A DNA stretch of 64,000 nucleotides from Erigeron canadensis. Taxonomy: Eukaryota; Streptophyta; Magnoliopsida; Asterales; Asteraceae. Below, piece by piece: positions 34,679-45,678 of this stretch. The stretch is taken from contig NC_057764.1 of NCBI RefSeq assembly GCF_010389155.1, positions 16,740,001-16,804,000 on the forward strand, given 5' to 3'. The notes under the pieces are model-generated. The model searched no databases, was not told the DNA's origin, and was given only the letters and a program-made list of their open reading frames with translations. How positions within the stretch are numbered: position 1 is the stretch's first letter; every line of letters starts with the position of its first letter. A program made the translations under genes and the position numbers.

Positions 34679-35091
34679 TAAATTGTTTTGCTATCACTTG
34701 GGAGATTCTGGTAATTGAAACCAGGAATCTTGTTTCCACAGTGGTGGTGGTTGTGGTGACTATCAGCAACATCCACCATGGTACAGACCCTTGGCAAAAA
34801 CTTATCATTGCTGCTACCCTTTGTCTTCTTCCCCCGCCATTTAATTTTCAAGAATCCAAAACCGGACCAAAAGTTGAGACCACCACTGCCACAATTCTTT
34901 CTATTAGGATCCAAAGACTTGCTTTCAAAGTCAAGACGATCGCCCCCACTGTCTGTGTCAAGTCTTTTGAAATACTCAATCTCTTTCATCAACAGGTTAC
35001 CCACCGTGCCACGTGTTCCTATCTTAATCGGAACTGCATCGCTGCCCTTCTTTTCTGGTAACATGGTGGCACTGGCATCTATATGCAACAT
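34678..35091 (-). CDS. Conserved-looking small protein, function unknown
   Basis: The frame encodes 137 aa and starts MLHIDASATMLPEKKG. An N-terminal block VPIKIGTRGTVGNLLMKEIE is followed by a Gly/Asp/Lys-rich linker, a basic segment KIKWRGKKTKG and a His-rich end (DSHHNHHHC). It has no signal peptide or membrane segment. I recall similar GTRGTVG(S/N)L blocks in small uncharacterised plant proteins, which could not be checked. The overlapping plus-strand ORFs (34639-35104) look like shadows. The stop codon lies exactly at the edge of a MITE; removing the element leaves TAG in place of TAA, so the C-terminus seems unchanged. It is transcribed toward the PPR gene (convergent). Confidence 0.6.
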   Translation of the reverse strand: MLHIDASATMLPEKKGSDAVPIKIGTRGTVGNLLMKEIEYFKRLDTDSGGDRLDFESKSLDPNRKNCGSGGLNFWSGFGFLKIKWRGKKTKGSSNDKFLPRVCTMVDVADSHHNHHHCGNKIPGFNYQNLPSDSKTI

Positions 35092-36257
35092 GAGCTTTTG
35101 GTAATAATGTGTTTAAAATGTAAAAGGTGGTGTTGATTGCTGTTTTTAAGTCTTTATCCAAGGTGGGAAAGCTTACTTTCGGTTGGTAAATCCCTTTTTA
35201 CAACAATAAAAACACCAATGATACTTTTGCTTTGGTGCACTGTACACCTCTTCTTTGGCTTTTGTAAAGTATCTGGTCCATATCGAGGCTATGGTTTTTG
35301 TAATTTGGTTTATGATAGTCAATGGACGATAATTAGCTATAAATCTTAAACTAAATTACCCGTTATAATTATATAATGCACTCAAATTAGATGAATCCAT
35401 GTGTATCCGTTTCCCAATTAATTACATTAACGTATTAGATTTTTTTGAAATAGTGTGTTCTGAATCACAATTTAAATTATCATACAAGGTTAAGTGTCAC
35501 TCAAGATTGACTATATCGTCCCGGGCATGTCCAGTAGAGGAGCTATGTGGTGATCAAGGGTTGCCATGACAAGCACGATTTTTATAGAACTTTATATTTT
35601 TAGTACTATTTCTATGTATTTATTCAATTTTAAGGTAATTGGCAATTTCGGACTAATGTAATTGAGTTTAATAGTTTATATTAACACTTATTAGTATCAT
35701 GAAAACTGTTTGACGACCTTGGAATAAAAATCTTGTGTCAAACTTAAAGTGTCATGGAATTTGAATGTTCAACCTTTGTCTTTTTAAATTAGAAAGTTTT
35801 AAATTTCATACAACCCATCCTTAAAGCATAGGTGAAGAGGATAGGTGATCACCAATAGAGATAGATGAAAGTGTTAAAAGATGACATAGTGAAAGGTAAG
35901 TGATGTTTAACTAGATGAAAGCTTTCACCTATCTCACCTTCTATTTTATTAAGTTTTTTATTGTTATTTTACTTTGATTGGTTATTTAGTTATATTGTTA
36001 GGTATCAAATTTGAATAATGTGAGGTTCACATGATTGGTGAATGATTAAACGGAAAAAGAAATAGCGAAGGGAATGAGAAAGTGAACTTGATTTGGCAAG
36101 CAAAAGTATAAGTAAAATAGGTGAACGGTTACGAATGGTCTAAAGTTCAAACTGCGAGTTGATCTAGCTTAGGTTGCCACATCAATTAACATATTAGATA
36201 GTTTAGTATAAACATCATTGTAGATAGGTAAGCAAGTATACTAATTAAACTACAATT
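35092..36257. other. Intergenic, no gene seen
   Basis: It includes the upstream region of the 137-aa gene. An imperfect inverted repeat occurs near 35825-35945 (CATAGGTGAAGAGGATAGGTG against CACCTATCTCACCTTC). ORFs here have no recognisable features. Confidence 0.5.
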
Positions 36258-36575
36258 GTATTTTTTTTTTTTTTTGAAAGGTGAATTTCGCTTGAAATTT
36301 CGTGTCGCAATTCAACAGCGAGCTGTCTATCATACGTTGTCTTTACCGGGTCCGCGCTAAAGAGCTCTCTCGAAGTAGAAATGCCTATTTCATATACCCA
36401 ATGGGGGAAAACCTCCTACTAATCCGCCCGAAGGCATGACGATTAATAAGGGTAAACCGTGAACCTGACCCTCATAGAAGAACTACCTATATCTCAAAGT
36501 TAGTGGAATGAAAATTCGAACCTGAGACCTATAGGTTATCAGAGGAACTCCAAACCACTACACCAACTACAATTA
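36258..36575 (-). mobile_element. tRNA-derived SINE
   Basis: Read on the minus strand it starts with a tRNA-like head: box A-like TTGGTGTAGTGGTTTGG (about 36550-36566) and box B GGTCTCAGGTTCGAATTTTC (about 36503-36522). A body of about 230 bp follows, ending in a poly-A tract (poly-T at 36260-36274 on the plus strand). This is the classic order of a Pol III SINE. Confidence 0.7.
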
Positions 36576-37889
36576 CCACGTTTCAGATTGGTTAACCTTT
36601 TGTGTCATTAAATAATATGTTTCAGGTTACTAGTGATTGCTCAAACGTCCTGCACAACACGAAAGAGTGGCAAACTTAAGAAATCGTATAAGAGTATGCA
36701 ACATCATTACACACTATCCTTATGTTTAGAAAACTGGAAAATTTATAATAGTGTTTTTCTTTGGACTTGCACGTCCCCTTTTCTAAGTAAATCTGACCCT
36801 GTTGGTAACATGTTAAAAATTTATTTATTTGATACGAATCCGTTTGTGTTATTGCAAGATGTTTTTTCTAAACCAAAAGCTTAAGGATCTAATATTGATG
36901 TATGTGTAATCACTATTCTACCCCTGCGCGTTTGATGGTTCTAATTTCTAAAATGGTTAAATTCAAATGTAGATCAAAATTTTGATTTTAAAATAAATTT
37001 CAGTTTATTTGTCAAGACAAACGGGCTTTGCCGACAATTGACTTACGACTATGGATCAATGGTCGATGGAGTACTATGGTGGAATGTAAAGACTTATTAG
37101 TTATGACTCTAAAAATATTTTTTTGTTTCTTAAGCATCTAACTAATGTTGACTTTGTTATATGTTACTTAAGTTACTCAAATGTAAACATCAAGACAATG
37201 TCAAATACTTTATGGTTTAGTATCCGAAAGTGTAAAGAACGTTTACACATTTTCTATTGTATGAATGAAACTTACATTTGGTATATTGTAGGAAGAAACT
37301 TTGTAAAACTATTCAAATTATGTAACATTTTTATATGCACCAATCAAAAACTTACACGTGGCAGCTCATATCTTTTGCCACGTATACAATTTTACATTAT
37401 TTGAACAATTTTCGAAAATTTCTTCCTATTATGTACCAAATATAAGTTACATTTATACAATAGTAAAAGTATAAAGGTTACTTTCACTCCTAGATACTAA
37501 ACCCAATACTTAATAAAGGAACGAAGATATCATACATGTTTTGAATTTTGAAATGATCACTTTCCTGGCCCATCATGCTGTAGTTTTACACCTACAGCAT
37601 AATTTTTCTCACGAGGCTAACAGTGCATCTTCATTTATTGTCAAAATATTTAGGAAGCACAAATACAGATGATATAAAACATTAAAACCTATCCACATTT
37701 AGTGAGATATAGACCACATTAAAAGATCCAAAATATCTGTTCGTACCCTTTCTTGGTCATTGTAACTTTCAACTTTCAAAACTAAAATAGTATAGTCTAA
37801 AAAACTGAAAGCACATTTTGACACCATTTTGTTCCAGAAAGAATGTATAGCAATATCACAATATCCATCGTCTTATACCGTGGGCATTT
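36576..37889. other. Intergenic with a foldback repeat
   Basis: No gene seen. Positions 37265-37330 (AACTTACATTTGGTATATTG, GGAAGAAACTTTG) are matched in reverse at 37390-37455 (CAAATATAAGTTACATTTAT, AATTTCTTCCTA), a palindromic MITE-like structure. The 83- and 93-codon ORFs at 36633 and 37123 have no family features. Confidence 0.5.
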
Positions 37890-40800
37890 CTAATTGTACT
37901 CTAGCGTCTCAGCGGCTGATTCAAAAACCTTGATCAGTTCCTTCTGTACTGCATTTCCAGCGTATATATAATCAACAGCCTTTCGTGCTAGTTGAAACAT
38001 TTCTGCTTTTCCAAGACCTAAGATGACAAAAATCACTGTCATTCATAGAACCACATCTCTAGGATTCAAGCAACCTAGATGCCTAGGAGGTACGATTTTG
38101 AGTTTTATGGCACCCTTCGGACATCTAGGGTAAATGACTTCAAAGGTCCGGATTTGTTTAATGTTCGAAATTAAAAAATATAACTACCGAAAGTAGAGGA
38201 TGCAAGGGCATATTCATTGGAAAGATTCGTGGAGAACACCCCCGAGTCATCCGTGCAAAGGACTATCGGATGATTTGCCTTGTAAAGGTTACCTATAAAT
38301 AAACACGAGGATGTTATGGGTTCTATACGTTTACATCAGAGGTGGCAGTCTCAAAGAAGTTGTATTAAAAGCATATGAATCACAAAAGGTAAAATATTAG
38401 CTAAAAATGGTATGTCTCTAACTTGTTGAAAGAGTCGAAAGTCACCTAAAGTGTGTATTCAACAACCTCCTAATTCCTATATATAAAGAATTATAACATT
38501 ATTGTATAGTTTATGTAATCAAATTTCACAAATTAACTATAACTAAAAAAGGACATAGGAGAGTAGACAGGTGAGCTAGACCCATCTTGACCCATTTGAT
38601 CTGCTACCCAACTTACCCACCCTACCAGTTAGTGTTCCACCTTCAGTTTAGATCAATATGTAATTTGTAAGTCTCCATTGTTGTCTATGTTCACGTAAAG
38701 TGAAATGGATCAAGATGGTGGTCTCGTCTTTGTTTTCGCTCACATCAAAAGGAAGGGATTAACTTTCACATCTTCATTCTTCATTTTGCTGTCCCATGTT
38801 TGTTTTCCCTCAATAAGAAACATATCTACATTCTCATTACATATAAATGAGACTCACAACATAAAGTGATTGCATTTGTAGTCCTTGTTAGTTATTTCTA
38901 GCTCTTCAAGGCTTCACATAAAAACCAATAAATCAGAAACTAACCAAAATGATGAACATCCATGGAAGAAATTGTCTCAGTTCGGATGTTGGAAGTTAAA
39001 CATATTTCAACCTGCATATTTGTTAAAAGGAAATGTTTATATAAGATAGCTGAACAACAAACGTATCATCAACAAAGTATGGAACAGGAATATACAGGTA
39101 TCTTGGAAGACTTAAGTTTCCTCCATTCTTCATCTTCAAAGCAACATGCATGTCCAATTCTACCAGGAAGAAAGTCGAGCATCTCTTGGATTTCAACCGA
39201 ATTAGGTACCTAAAGCCACTACGTCCGGGTACTAAACTAGTCATTACTATAATCTCAGATATAAACATTTAAATAAAGTTCACTTTCTATAAGCTTCCAA
39301 AGTTTTCAATATGAACTGTATATTATGACTAGTTTCCCATTATTTATTATCCAATGATGCATACCGGATACGTATATTACCATGATAGATATTATGATCA
39401 ATTTTTTTGATTTGTAACTGTTAAGTGGCAAATATATATACACTGGCATAGTATACAGATTAATTTCAATCATCATCTATCTCATATGCTATAAGAGTGT
39501 AATGAAGACGTTTTATAATGGTCTTAACGGCTGTTATAACGACCGTTATAACGGTAACGGAGGTCTGCCGTTACGTTAAGTGCATTGTAGGGTAAATTTA
39601 ACGGCCCAGCCAATAACGGTCAAATAACGGTATTTAACGGGATTTAACGGTCATAACGGTCAAGAAAGTCAAATAACGGACTGACTTTTAAACAAACAAT
39701 TTGACTTTTAAAAAAAAAAAAGAAGAAAAGGGACGTTTTGGTAGAAGATAAAGAGAAGAATAGAAACTGACAAAGCCTTGATGAGTGTACTATATATTTA
39801 ATTTAATATCAAAATAGTACACAAAGTTGAGCACTTGAGATTTACAGCTGTAACAATGTACTTTTCTTATATAATAACCACTAATAATAATATGTAATAC
39901 AGAATCTTTGTACAATAAGCTTTTTAACTTTTCAGGTTATTGATTTGTTTTATTAAGATCTGGTTTTTGCTTCAATTTAGGTACACTATCATTGTAGATT
40001 TTATAGTTATTCACTAATTTTGCTAATATATATATTTTTAAATAAATTCCTTTATATTTTATAGTCTCCGTTATAACGCTGCGAAATAAAATTTAACCTT
40101 AAAGGTCGTTGACCGTCGAGTGACCGCGAAACGTTATTTACAACCTTGTATAATAACCATTCGTTTGGAAGCTAAACATAAATATCAAAGAGAAAAGAGA
40201 TAGACCTCGCCACAATGAAGTGTTACAGGAAGACCTTGTTCTTTAGCAAACTTTAAAGCCGGGAGAAATGTTGCCCTGGAAATTTATAAAGAATCTCGAA
40301 GATGTACGCATATTTCAGGACTACAAATTACAATACAATATCTATGAGCTAAAGAGCAAAACTTTTGTAGTTTGGTCTATACCATTCACCAACATTTGGA
40401 TTGCCAGAAAGGTCGATCCCAATAACACCCATATCCTTCATTTCCAAAGCAAGATTGATCTAAAACATTATAGATTCAAGACAAACGAATACCAACACTA
40501 TGGGCTTTTAGAAAGTAAAAACAAGAGGTAGCAGAAGTGCAGAACCAGCTTGAAAATATACTTTTGGAGAATATTTTCGAGATGGAGACTTTTAACCATT
40601 TTATGATTTACATTATTCAGTAAATAACTTTTTTTAATGTACAATTTAAGGATTTAATGTATTAAAAAAACAATTTTAGAGAATATGAGCACGAATGACC
40701 CATTGGATCCAACAGACCCTTATAAATAATCAAAAGCACAATCCACATCAACTCTTTCTATGTAAATGGGTCGACATTGCCACCTCTATGAATTTGTAAA

Positions 40801-42996
40801 TTAAAAACGAATTCCCCAAACATACAGTTTCCATTGCAGCTGCAGTGGATTCACGACGATCAATGCTGAGCAGAAGTCTGACATATATCATTTTTCCTGT
40901 TCTAGCTGGACATTTCTCAAGATCATTTAAAGAAAAGTTGATGTCAAGACTACTACTCGCAGATCTAAAACCTTCCACAACAGCTTCTACGTATGACCGC
41001 TTGCTCATACCTATAGAATCATTTCCCTGTATAATTTGATTAGAGTTAGTCCATGAGTTTGGCTATCTGTTTAGAAATCAAGGCAGCCATCTTGTTTAAA
41101 TTGGTCAACAATCTCTCTGTACACAACATAAGTTGTATTTATTCATTAATCTTTCATGTTTGTGCTGGCAGACCCATCATTATTGATCAGGGTATTCGTT
41201 ACTATAACAAAGTTTTTCAATGATGCCCTAAGCGGTTGCAAGATGGGTGGGTTGGGCATGTTAGATAACGGATTAAAGGGTTAGGGTTAAAACAGACTGC
41301 ATCTCGACTCAGGTCTGGTTGGGTTTGACCTTCTATCTTTTGTCCATTATGTTATAAAATATTTAAAGCATTAAATATAGTTACAAAACAAAACTTGTGC
41401 AATGATAATTATAAGTTATGAATAAATAATTTAGAAGGTTGCATTCTTCATAATTTACACATTTATGACCTGTTTCCTTTAAAGTCAGCTACTTTGCTCG
41501 CTGGGTTAGATATAAACATTAGCAAAACTTACAACTTTTAGGCAAACTGACCCAAATTGTATGAGTAGACTCAATACAATAGCAAGTTAGCAACTTTTAA
41601 ACTATTTACACTACAAAGTTATACCTGAGTTGTGCCAGTGACCATAGGAACCTAACTTGTTATCTGACTAACAACCTTTCAAGTTCCAACCAATCAAAAT
41701 TGCGTTACCTATTTAAGCAAAGTTATAATGTTCAAGTACCTTTGGAGTTGTTCTTAACTCTAAATAAACCACATTCTCAGCTGCAAAATCTTCAACAACC
41801 TTTAAAACATGAGGGAAAATAGAGATAAGTCGACCGTACATGATGACAACGCAAAGGTATATATGTCAAGTTGGAAACTAGCATACTTCTTTTGTAATTC
41901 TTGCTATTGTTTGGTGGTCAGTGGTAACCATATGAATAAGATCAAACAACTTGAACACTTCCCGTAGTGATCGATCATCTAAATGTGGAATATGAAACCA
42001 ATTACCATAATAAAAATGAAAGAAAATATTAAAAGTATACATGTAGAACATGCGCAAAAGAATGCATACTTTTCCGAATAACATGCTCAAAATCAGAAAA
42101 GACAACGGTGCCCTTTTTATCCAATTCTTGAGCAAGTTCTCTGTTCACAATTCAAAATTTATTGAGAAACTATTTACTAAGCCAATATACATCAATTGCA
42201 ACACAAAATAATAAATAATGGTTGATGATTAGTCCAAATATCAACAAGAATCAATATTACATCAAACTGCACTTTTAGTCATGACCAAATATATATGTTT
42301 AGTAACTAGCAACTTACTTTTTTGTCAGGAAAGAAAGTAGAGTTGGCTTAGTTTATCTCTCAAGGCAATTTTTGGAAAGCAAATTAGTTTATTTTACCAC
42401 TTTACAAGCTTATCAACTTGAGTTAGGCTTTTTTTGGCAAGGGACTTTTAGGAACTTTTAAGAGCTTATTGCTCCAAACTTTTAAAAAACCCCATTTAGA
42501 TATATAGCCTCGTTTGGATATGGTATTAGGAAGAAAAAAAAATCGACCCTGAAAAGCTGTCAAAAGCCTTTAAAGGTCTTTATAGTAAAAGCAAATGTTT
42601 AGACAAAATCCCGTGCCCCAAACTCTAGCTCCAGCCCCAAGCAACAATCCCAGCTCCAATCATTGCCAAACATAGAATGCCTATATAAGTTCAAGCCGAT
42701 ACGCCCGGGAAATGACTAATCTAAACATCCCCTTAAAACTAAATTAATTTATCAATTGCTGGACTAGAAAATTAAGGTTTTAAAAATTAAAGTCTAAAAT
42801 CATACACATATGTTGTCTAACAATACGTAATGCTCATAAGGAAATTTAAACATTCAAACTATTAGTATTAGTATTAGTATATATAACAGATATGAAAATA
42901 TAGGAAAGAAAGTACATACAGTAGAGTTGAATTCCTGATGGAGCCATTAAGATGGGCATGTAATTCCACTTTTGGCATATTGATCCACCATTCCAT
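37890..42996 (-). CDS. MAPDA: N6-methyl-AMP deaminase (adenosine deaminase-like)
   Basis: Eleven GT-AG exons join without a break into 1062 nt (353 aa plus stop): 42996-42920, 42140-42070, 41978-41887, 41799-41740, 41026-40826, 40459-40383, 40275-40206, 39209-39096, 39011-38945, 38292-38188 and 38017-37890. Family motifs are complete: [13 protein letters not shown] (metal-binding His13 and His15), HCGE at 213-216 (catalytic Glu216), GRIGHAC (His236), LTSNIRTE, and CTDDSG (Asp291 and Asp292, metal and substrate). The length matches Arabidopsis MAPDA (about 355 aa), a cytosolic zinc enzyme that hydrolyses N6-methyl-AMP to IMP plus methylamine, clearing methylated nucleotides from RNA turnover. 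The start ATG opens MEWWINMP, the usual family N-terminus. Intron 7 holds a MITE (39518-40148); intron 1 has another TE-like stretch (42420-42690). Confidence 0.92.
39518..40148. mobile_element. hAT-type MITE with AACGG word arrays (MAPDA intron 7)
   Basis: The left arm has TTAACGG, TTATAACGG, GTAACGG and AATAACGG in series; the right arm has the reverse. The right tip, reversed, is CAAGGTTGTAAATAACG, sharing CAAGGTTGTAAATA with the ATCGG element at 21752-22317; the left tip is degenerate (AATGGTCTTAACGG). No clean target duplication is seen (right flank TATAATAA). It is non-coding and lies wholly in an intron. Confidence 0.65.
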
Positions 42997-44274
42997 CTTC
43001 TCTTATAATTTCTAATCCCTAATTCTTTTTACAGAATATTTCAGTTTTAGGGCACTAAATCAGACTCTTTTATTTCAGGATTTTTAGCCTTTAGAATCTT
43101 TATATTTAAAAATCTGTTTAAAACCGTTAAATAAGCCCGGTTTTATGTAAAAAAAAAGGTGCATGAACAGTCGAGCCCGATCCAACAGCCAAGTAGGCCC
43201 AGTAATAAAACATAATTAGCGATGGTTATCTAATATCATAAGACTATTAAACTAACTCCACCTAGGTGAATTGACTAAATGTATCTTTTAAATCCATTAT
43301 ATGAGCCATGGATGTGAATTTTTCTCAAAGACTCAGATTCGAGTCTTGATTTCACATTACATTAGGATGAGGTTGGAGGTCCAACAAATCACTGATTAAA
43401 ATTGTTTTTAACACGTCTGAATCGAAATTAAGTTTAAAAAAAAAAATCTAATATGATTATCAAAACCGGATCAAATCTCAAAACAGCTTATGGAGAGGTT
43501 TAAGCTTTGATCTGTTCAAACGAGACCAAATTAATTATATGTTTCAAAAAATATATGAAAGTTAAAAAAGGAATTTCTCATATAATATTTATAATGCTAT
43601 AATCATGTATGTTAGATTAATTAGTGGAGTTACAAATGGGCTAAAACTTCTTTACTAACCTTTTTAGTTAGACTAGAGTTTGTCCCTTTTTTCTTTTATA
43701 CATAATTTAAAGAAAAAATATCACAAATGGTCCCTGTGGTTCTTCATATAATTAAGTTGCCCCTATCTTTTTTTTTTCATTAGAAACCATCTTTAGTTTT
43801 TCATTCTCATTACTAGCAGTCCCTACTAACTAACTTGTGTAAACTTTAACCATTAAATCCCTCATGTGCATATCACGTGAGGGTATAATCATCTTTTTGC
43901 CAACCATAGGGACTATTTGCGATAATGATATAAATTCATACATCTGCAAAAACACCCACTTCGATGAAAGTTAGAGATAAAAAAATGAAATAAAATTGCA
44001 AAAATATTAAAAATTAAAATGTGAACGAGTTTTCATCCAAATTGAATGTTATAAGGCACTTTTCCATTAAGATTAAACATGTTTGTATAATCTTTTATTA
44101 TACTAAAGCGCAGTTACTATATGAAGTTATGGACGGCTAATCCTTATTCCAATCTCATTCTAATCCTAGTCTCATTCCAAAATTATATTAAAACACAATT
44201 GCTCTAATAACTGAACAATTACTTTTTACGTATATCTTCAACTTTAAGTTTTATAACCTTTTATGACTTAAAGG
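42997..44274. other. MAPDA upstream region and a MITE
   Basis: It contains the MAPDA promoter side and no other gene. A small inverted-repeat element at about 43723-43921 has tips CACAAATGGTCCCTGTGGTT and, reversed, CGCAAATAGTCCCTATGGTT. A GATTCGAGTCTT block at 43328 could be a SINE box B. Confidence 0.5.
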
Positions 44275-45121
44275 TTTTCAGTACGGAACCGTACCGAAAC
44301 CGATTAGTACCGATACCGAAAATAACTAAAAGTGAGAACCGAATACCTTACCGATTACATGGGTACGGTACCGGTACCGGTTTTTGGGTCTCAAAACCAA
44401 ATAGTACCGAAAGTAAAGAAAAAGATTGGCAAAAATAGTGTCGGATGATAGAAGCTAGCTGGGTTGGTTATTTTTATTACTAGCAACCCATCAAAACATA
44501 CTTCAATAAATTTTACAGCCTTGGTATTTAAGTTTTTGATGAAAGATGGTATATATCAAGTGCCTTAATTATACAGCTACTATTTATCAACAAATATATC
44601 ACTCGTAATTAAAGGGATGCAGCAAACTACTTAATTTGTTTTTATAGCGTCGTAATATTTACTCGTAGTTCAATTCATATATACAGTGATTCGAAAATGT
44701 TAAGGGACAACTCAAGTTCTCTAATATTTAGTCATTACAGTATATAATTATATATAGTATTGTTATTGTTATAGAGCATGTTTTACAGAAAATAAAACAA
44801 CCTGTACATTTCATGCCAACATCACACATGACATAATTAAGCCATCCTTACATGTACAAAAGGCAACGTACTTAGAACACTAACTGCTAGTTGAATTGCA
44901 AATTAACAACTACTTAGCAAGAGGATATCATGTTTTGAAAGATACTACATTTTCGGTACTAATAATCGGTTTCCCGTACCGAACTGGTACTGAACCGATT
45001 GGTACCGAAACCGATTTTACTAAATCTCTAAAACCGATACCGATACCGAATCCCTATCGGTACCGATTTCGGTCCCGGTATCGGTTCGGTTTCGGTATTT
45101 CGGTAATCTTGCTCATCCCTA
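44275..45121. mobile_element. hAT-like MITE with TACCGA word arrays
   Basis: The left cluster (44281-44420) repeats GTACCG/TACCGAAA; the right cluster (44950-45115) repeats the reverse (TCGGTA, CGGTTTCGGT). The right tip, reversed, is TAGGGATGAGCAAGATTACC, a tip known from plant hAT MITEs. Flanks CTTAAAGG (44267-44274) and CTTAAATG (45122-45129) differ by one base, consistent with an aged 8-bp duplication. Confidence 0.55.
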
Positions 45122-45585
45122 CTTAAATGTATGAAAATCTAATATTGATAATCTCGTACGCCCCGTGTCTAACCTACTAATACAATGCTTGGAAAAAAAC
45201 AAAGCTGAGGGGTGTGAGGGTTAAATGATAACGAGATGGGTACACGCACAATGCGGCGGCGGTGGCGGTAACGAATGATGCTAGTGGCGGTGGTTGTAAC
45301 GATGTAGTTATTAATCTAAAAGTAATTGGCGTAAATGGTAGTGTAGTTATTTTATGATTACGCGATGTATCTTTTGTAATTAATTTTATTAAGAATATTA
45401 TAGAGATATTAGGTATAAATATTTAAAATTAATCAATAAAGGAGATAGATAGTTTGGATAAATATATGTGTAAAGTATTTTAGGGATATCTTGGGTAGAT
45501 TTGGTGTGTGAGTTAGGAATATGTTGAAAATTAAGAGTATTTTGGGTATTTTAAAGGTAGAGAGCTGAAAATAGGGGAGGATAGT
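45122..45585 (-). other. Intergenic with a Helitron-like fragment
   Basis: About 45226-45568, read on the minus strand, ends in GCATTGTGCGTGTACCC then ATCTCG, like the ends at 1240-1260 and 49423. No gene. A GGC-rich microsatellite lies at 45253-45295. Confidence 0.35.
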
Positions 45586-45678
45586 TGTAACACCCATTAT
45601 TCAAAATAGATAGATTAATATATATATATATATATATATAATAAGAAGTTAAACAATATTATGTAGTTTAATTAATAA

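Noticed and set aside
34639..35104. Plus-strand ORFs of 140 and 108 codons
   Set aside because: They are antisense to the more protein-like 137-aa minus ORF and have no recognisable motif.
44896..45126. 76-codon ORF rich in Tyr, Arg and Pro
   Set aside because: It is a translation of the TACCGA word array of the MITE at 44275-45121.
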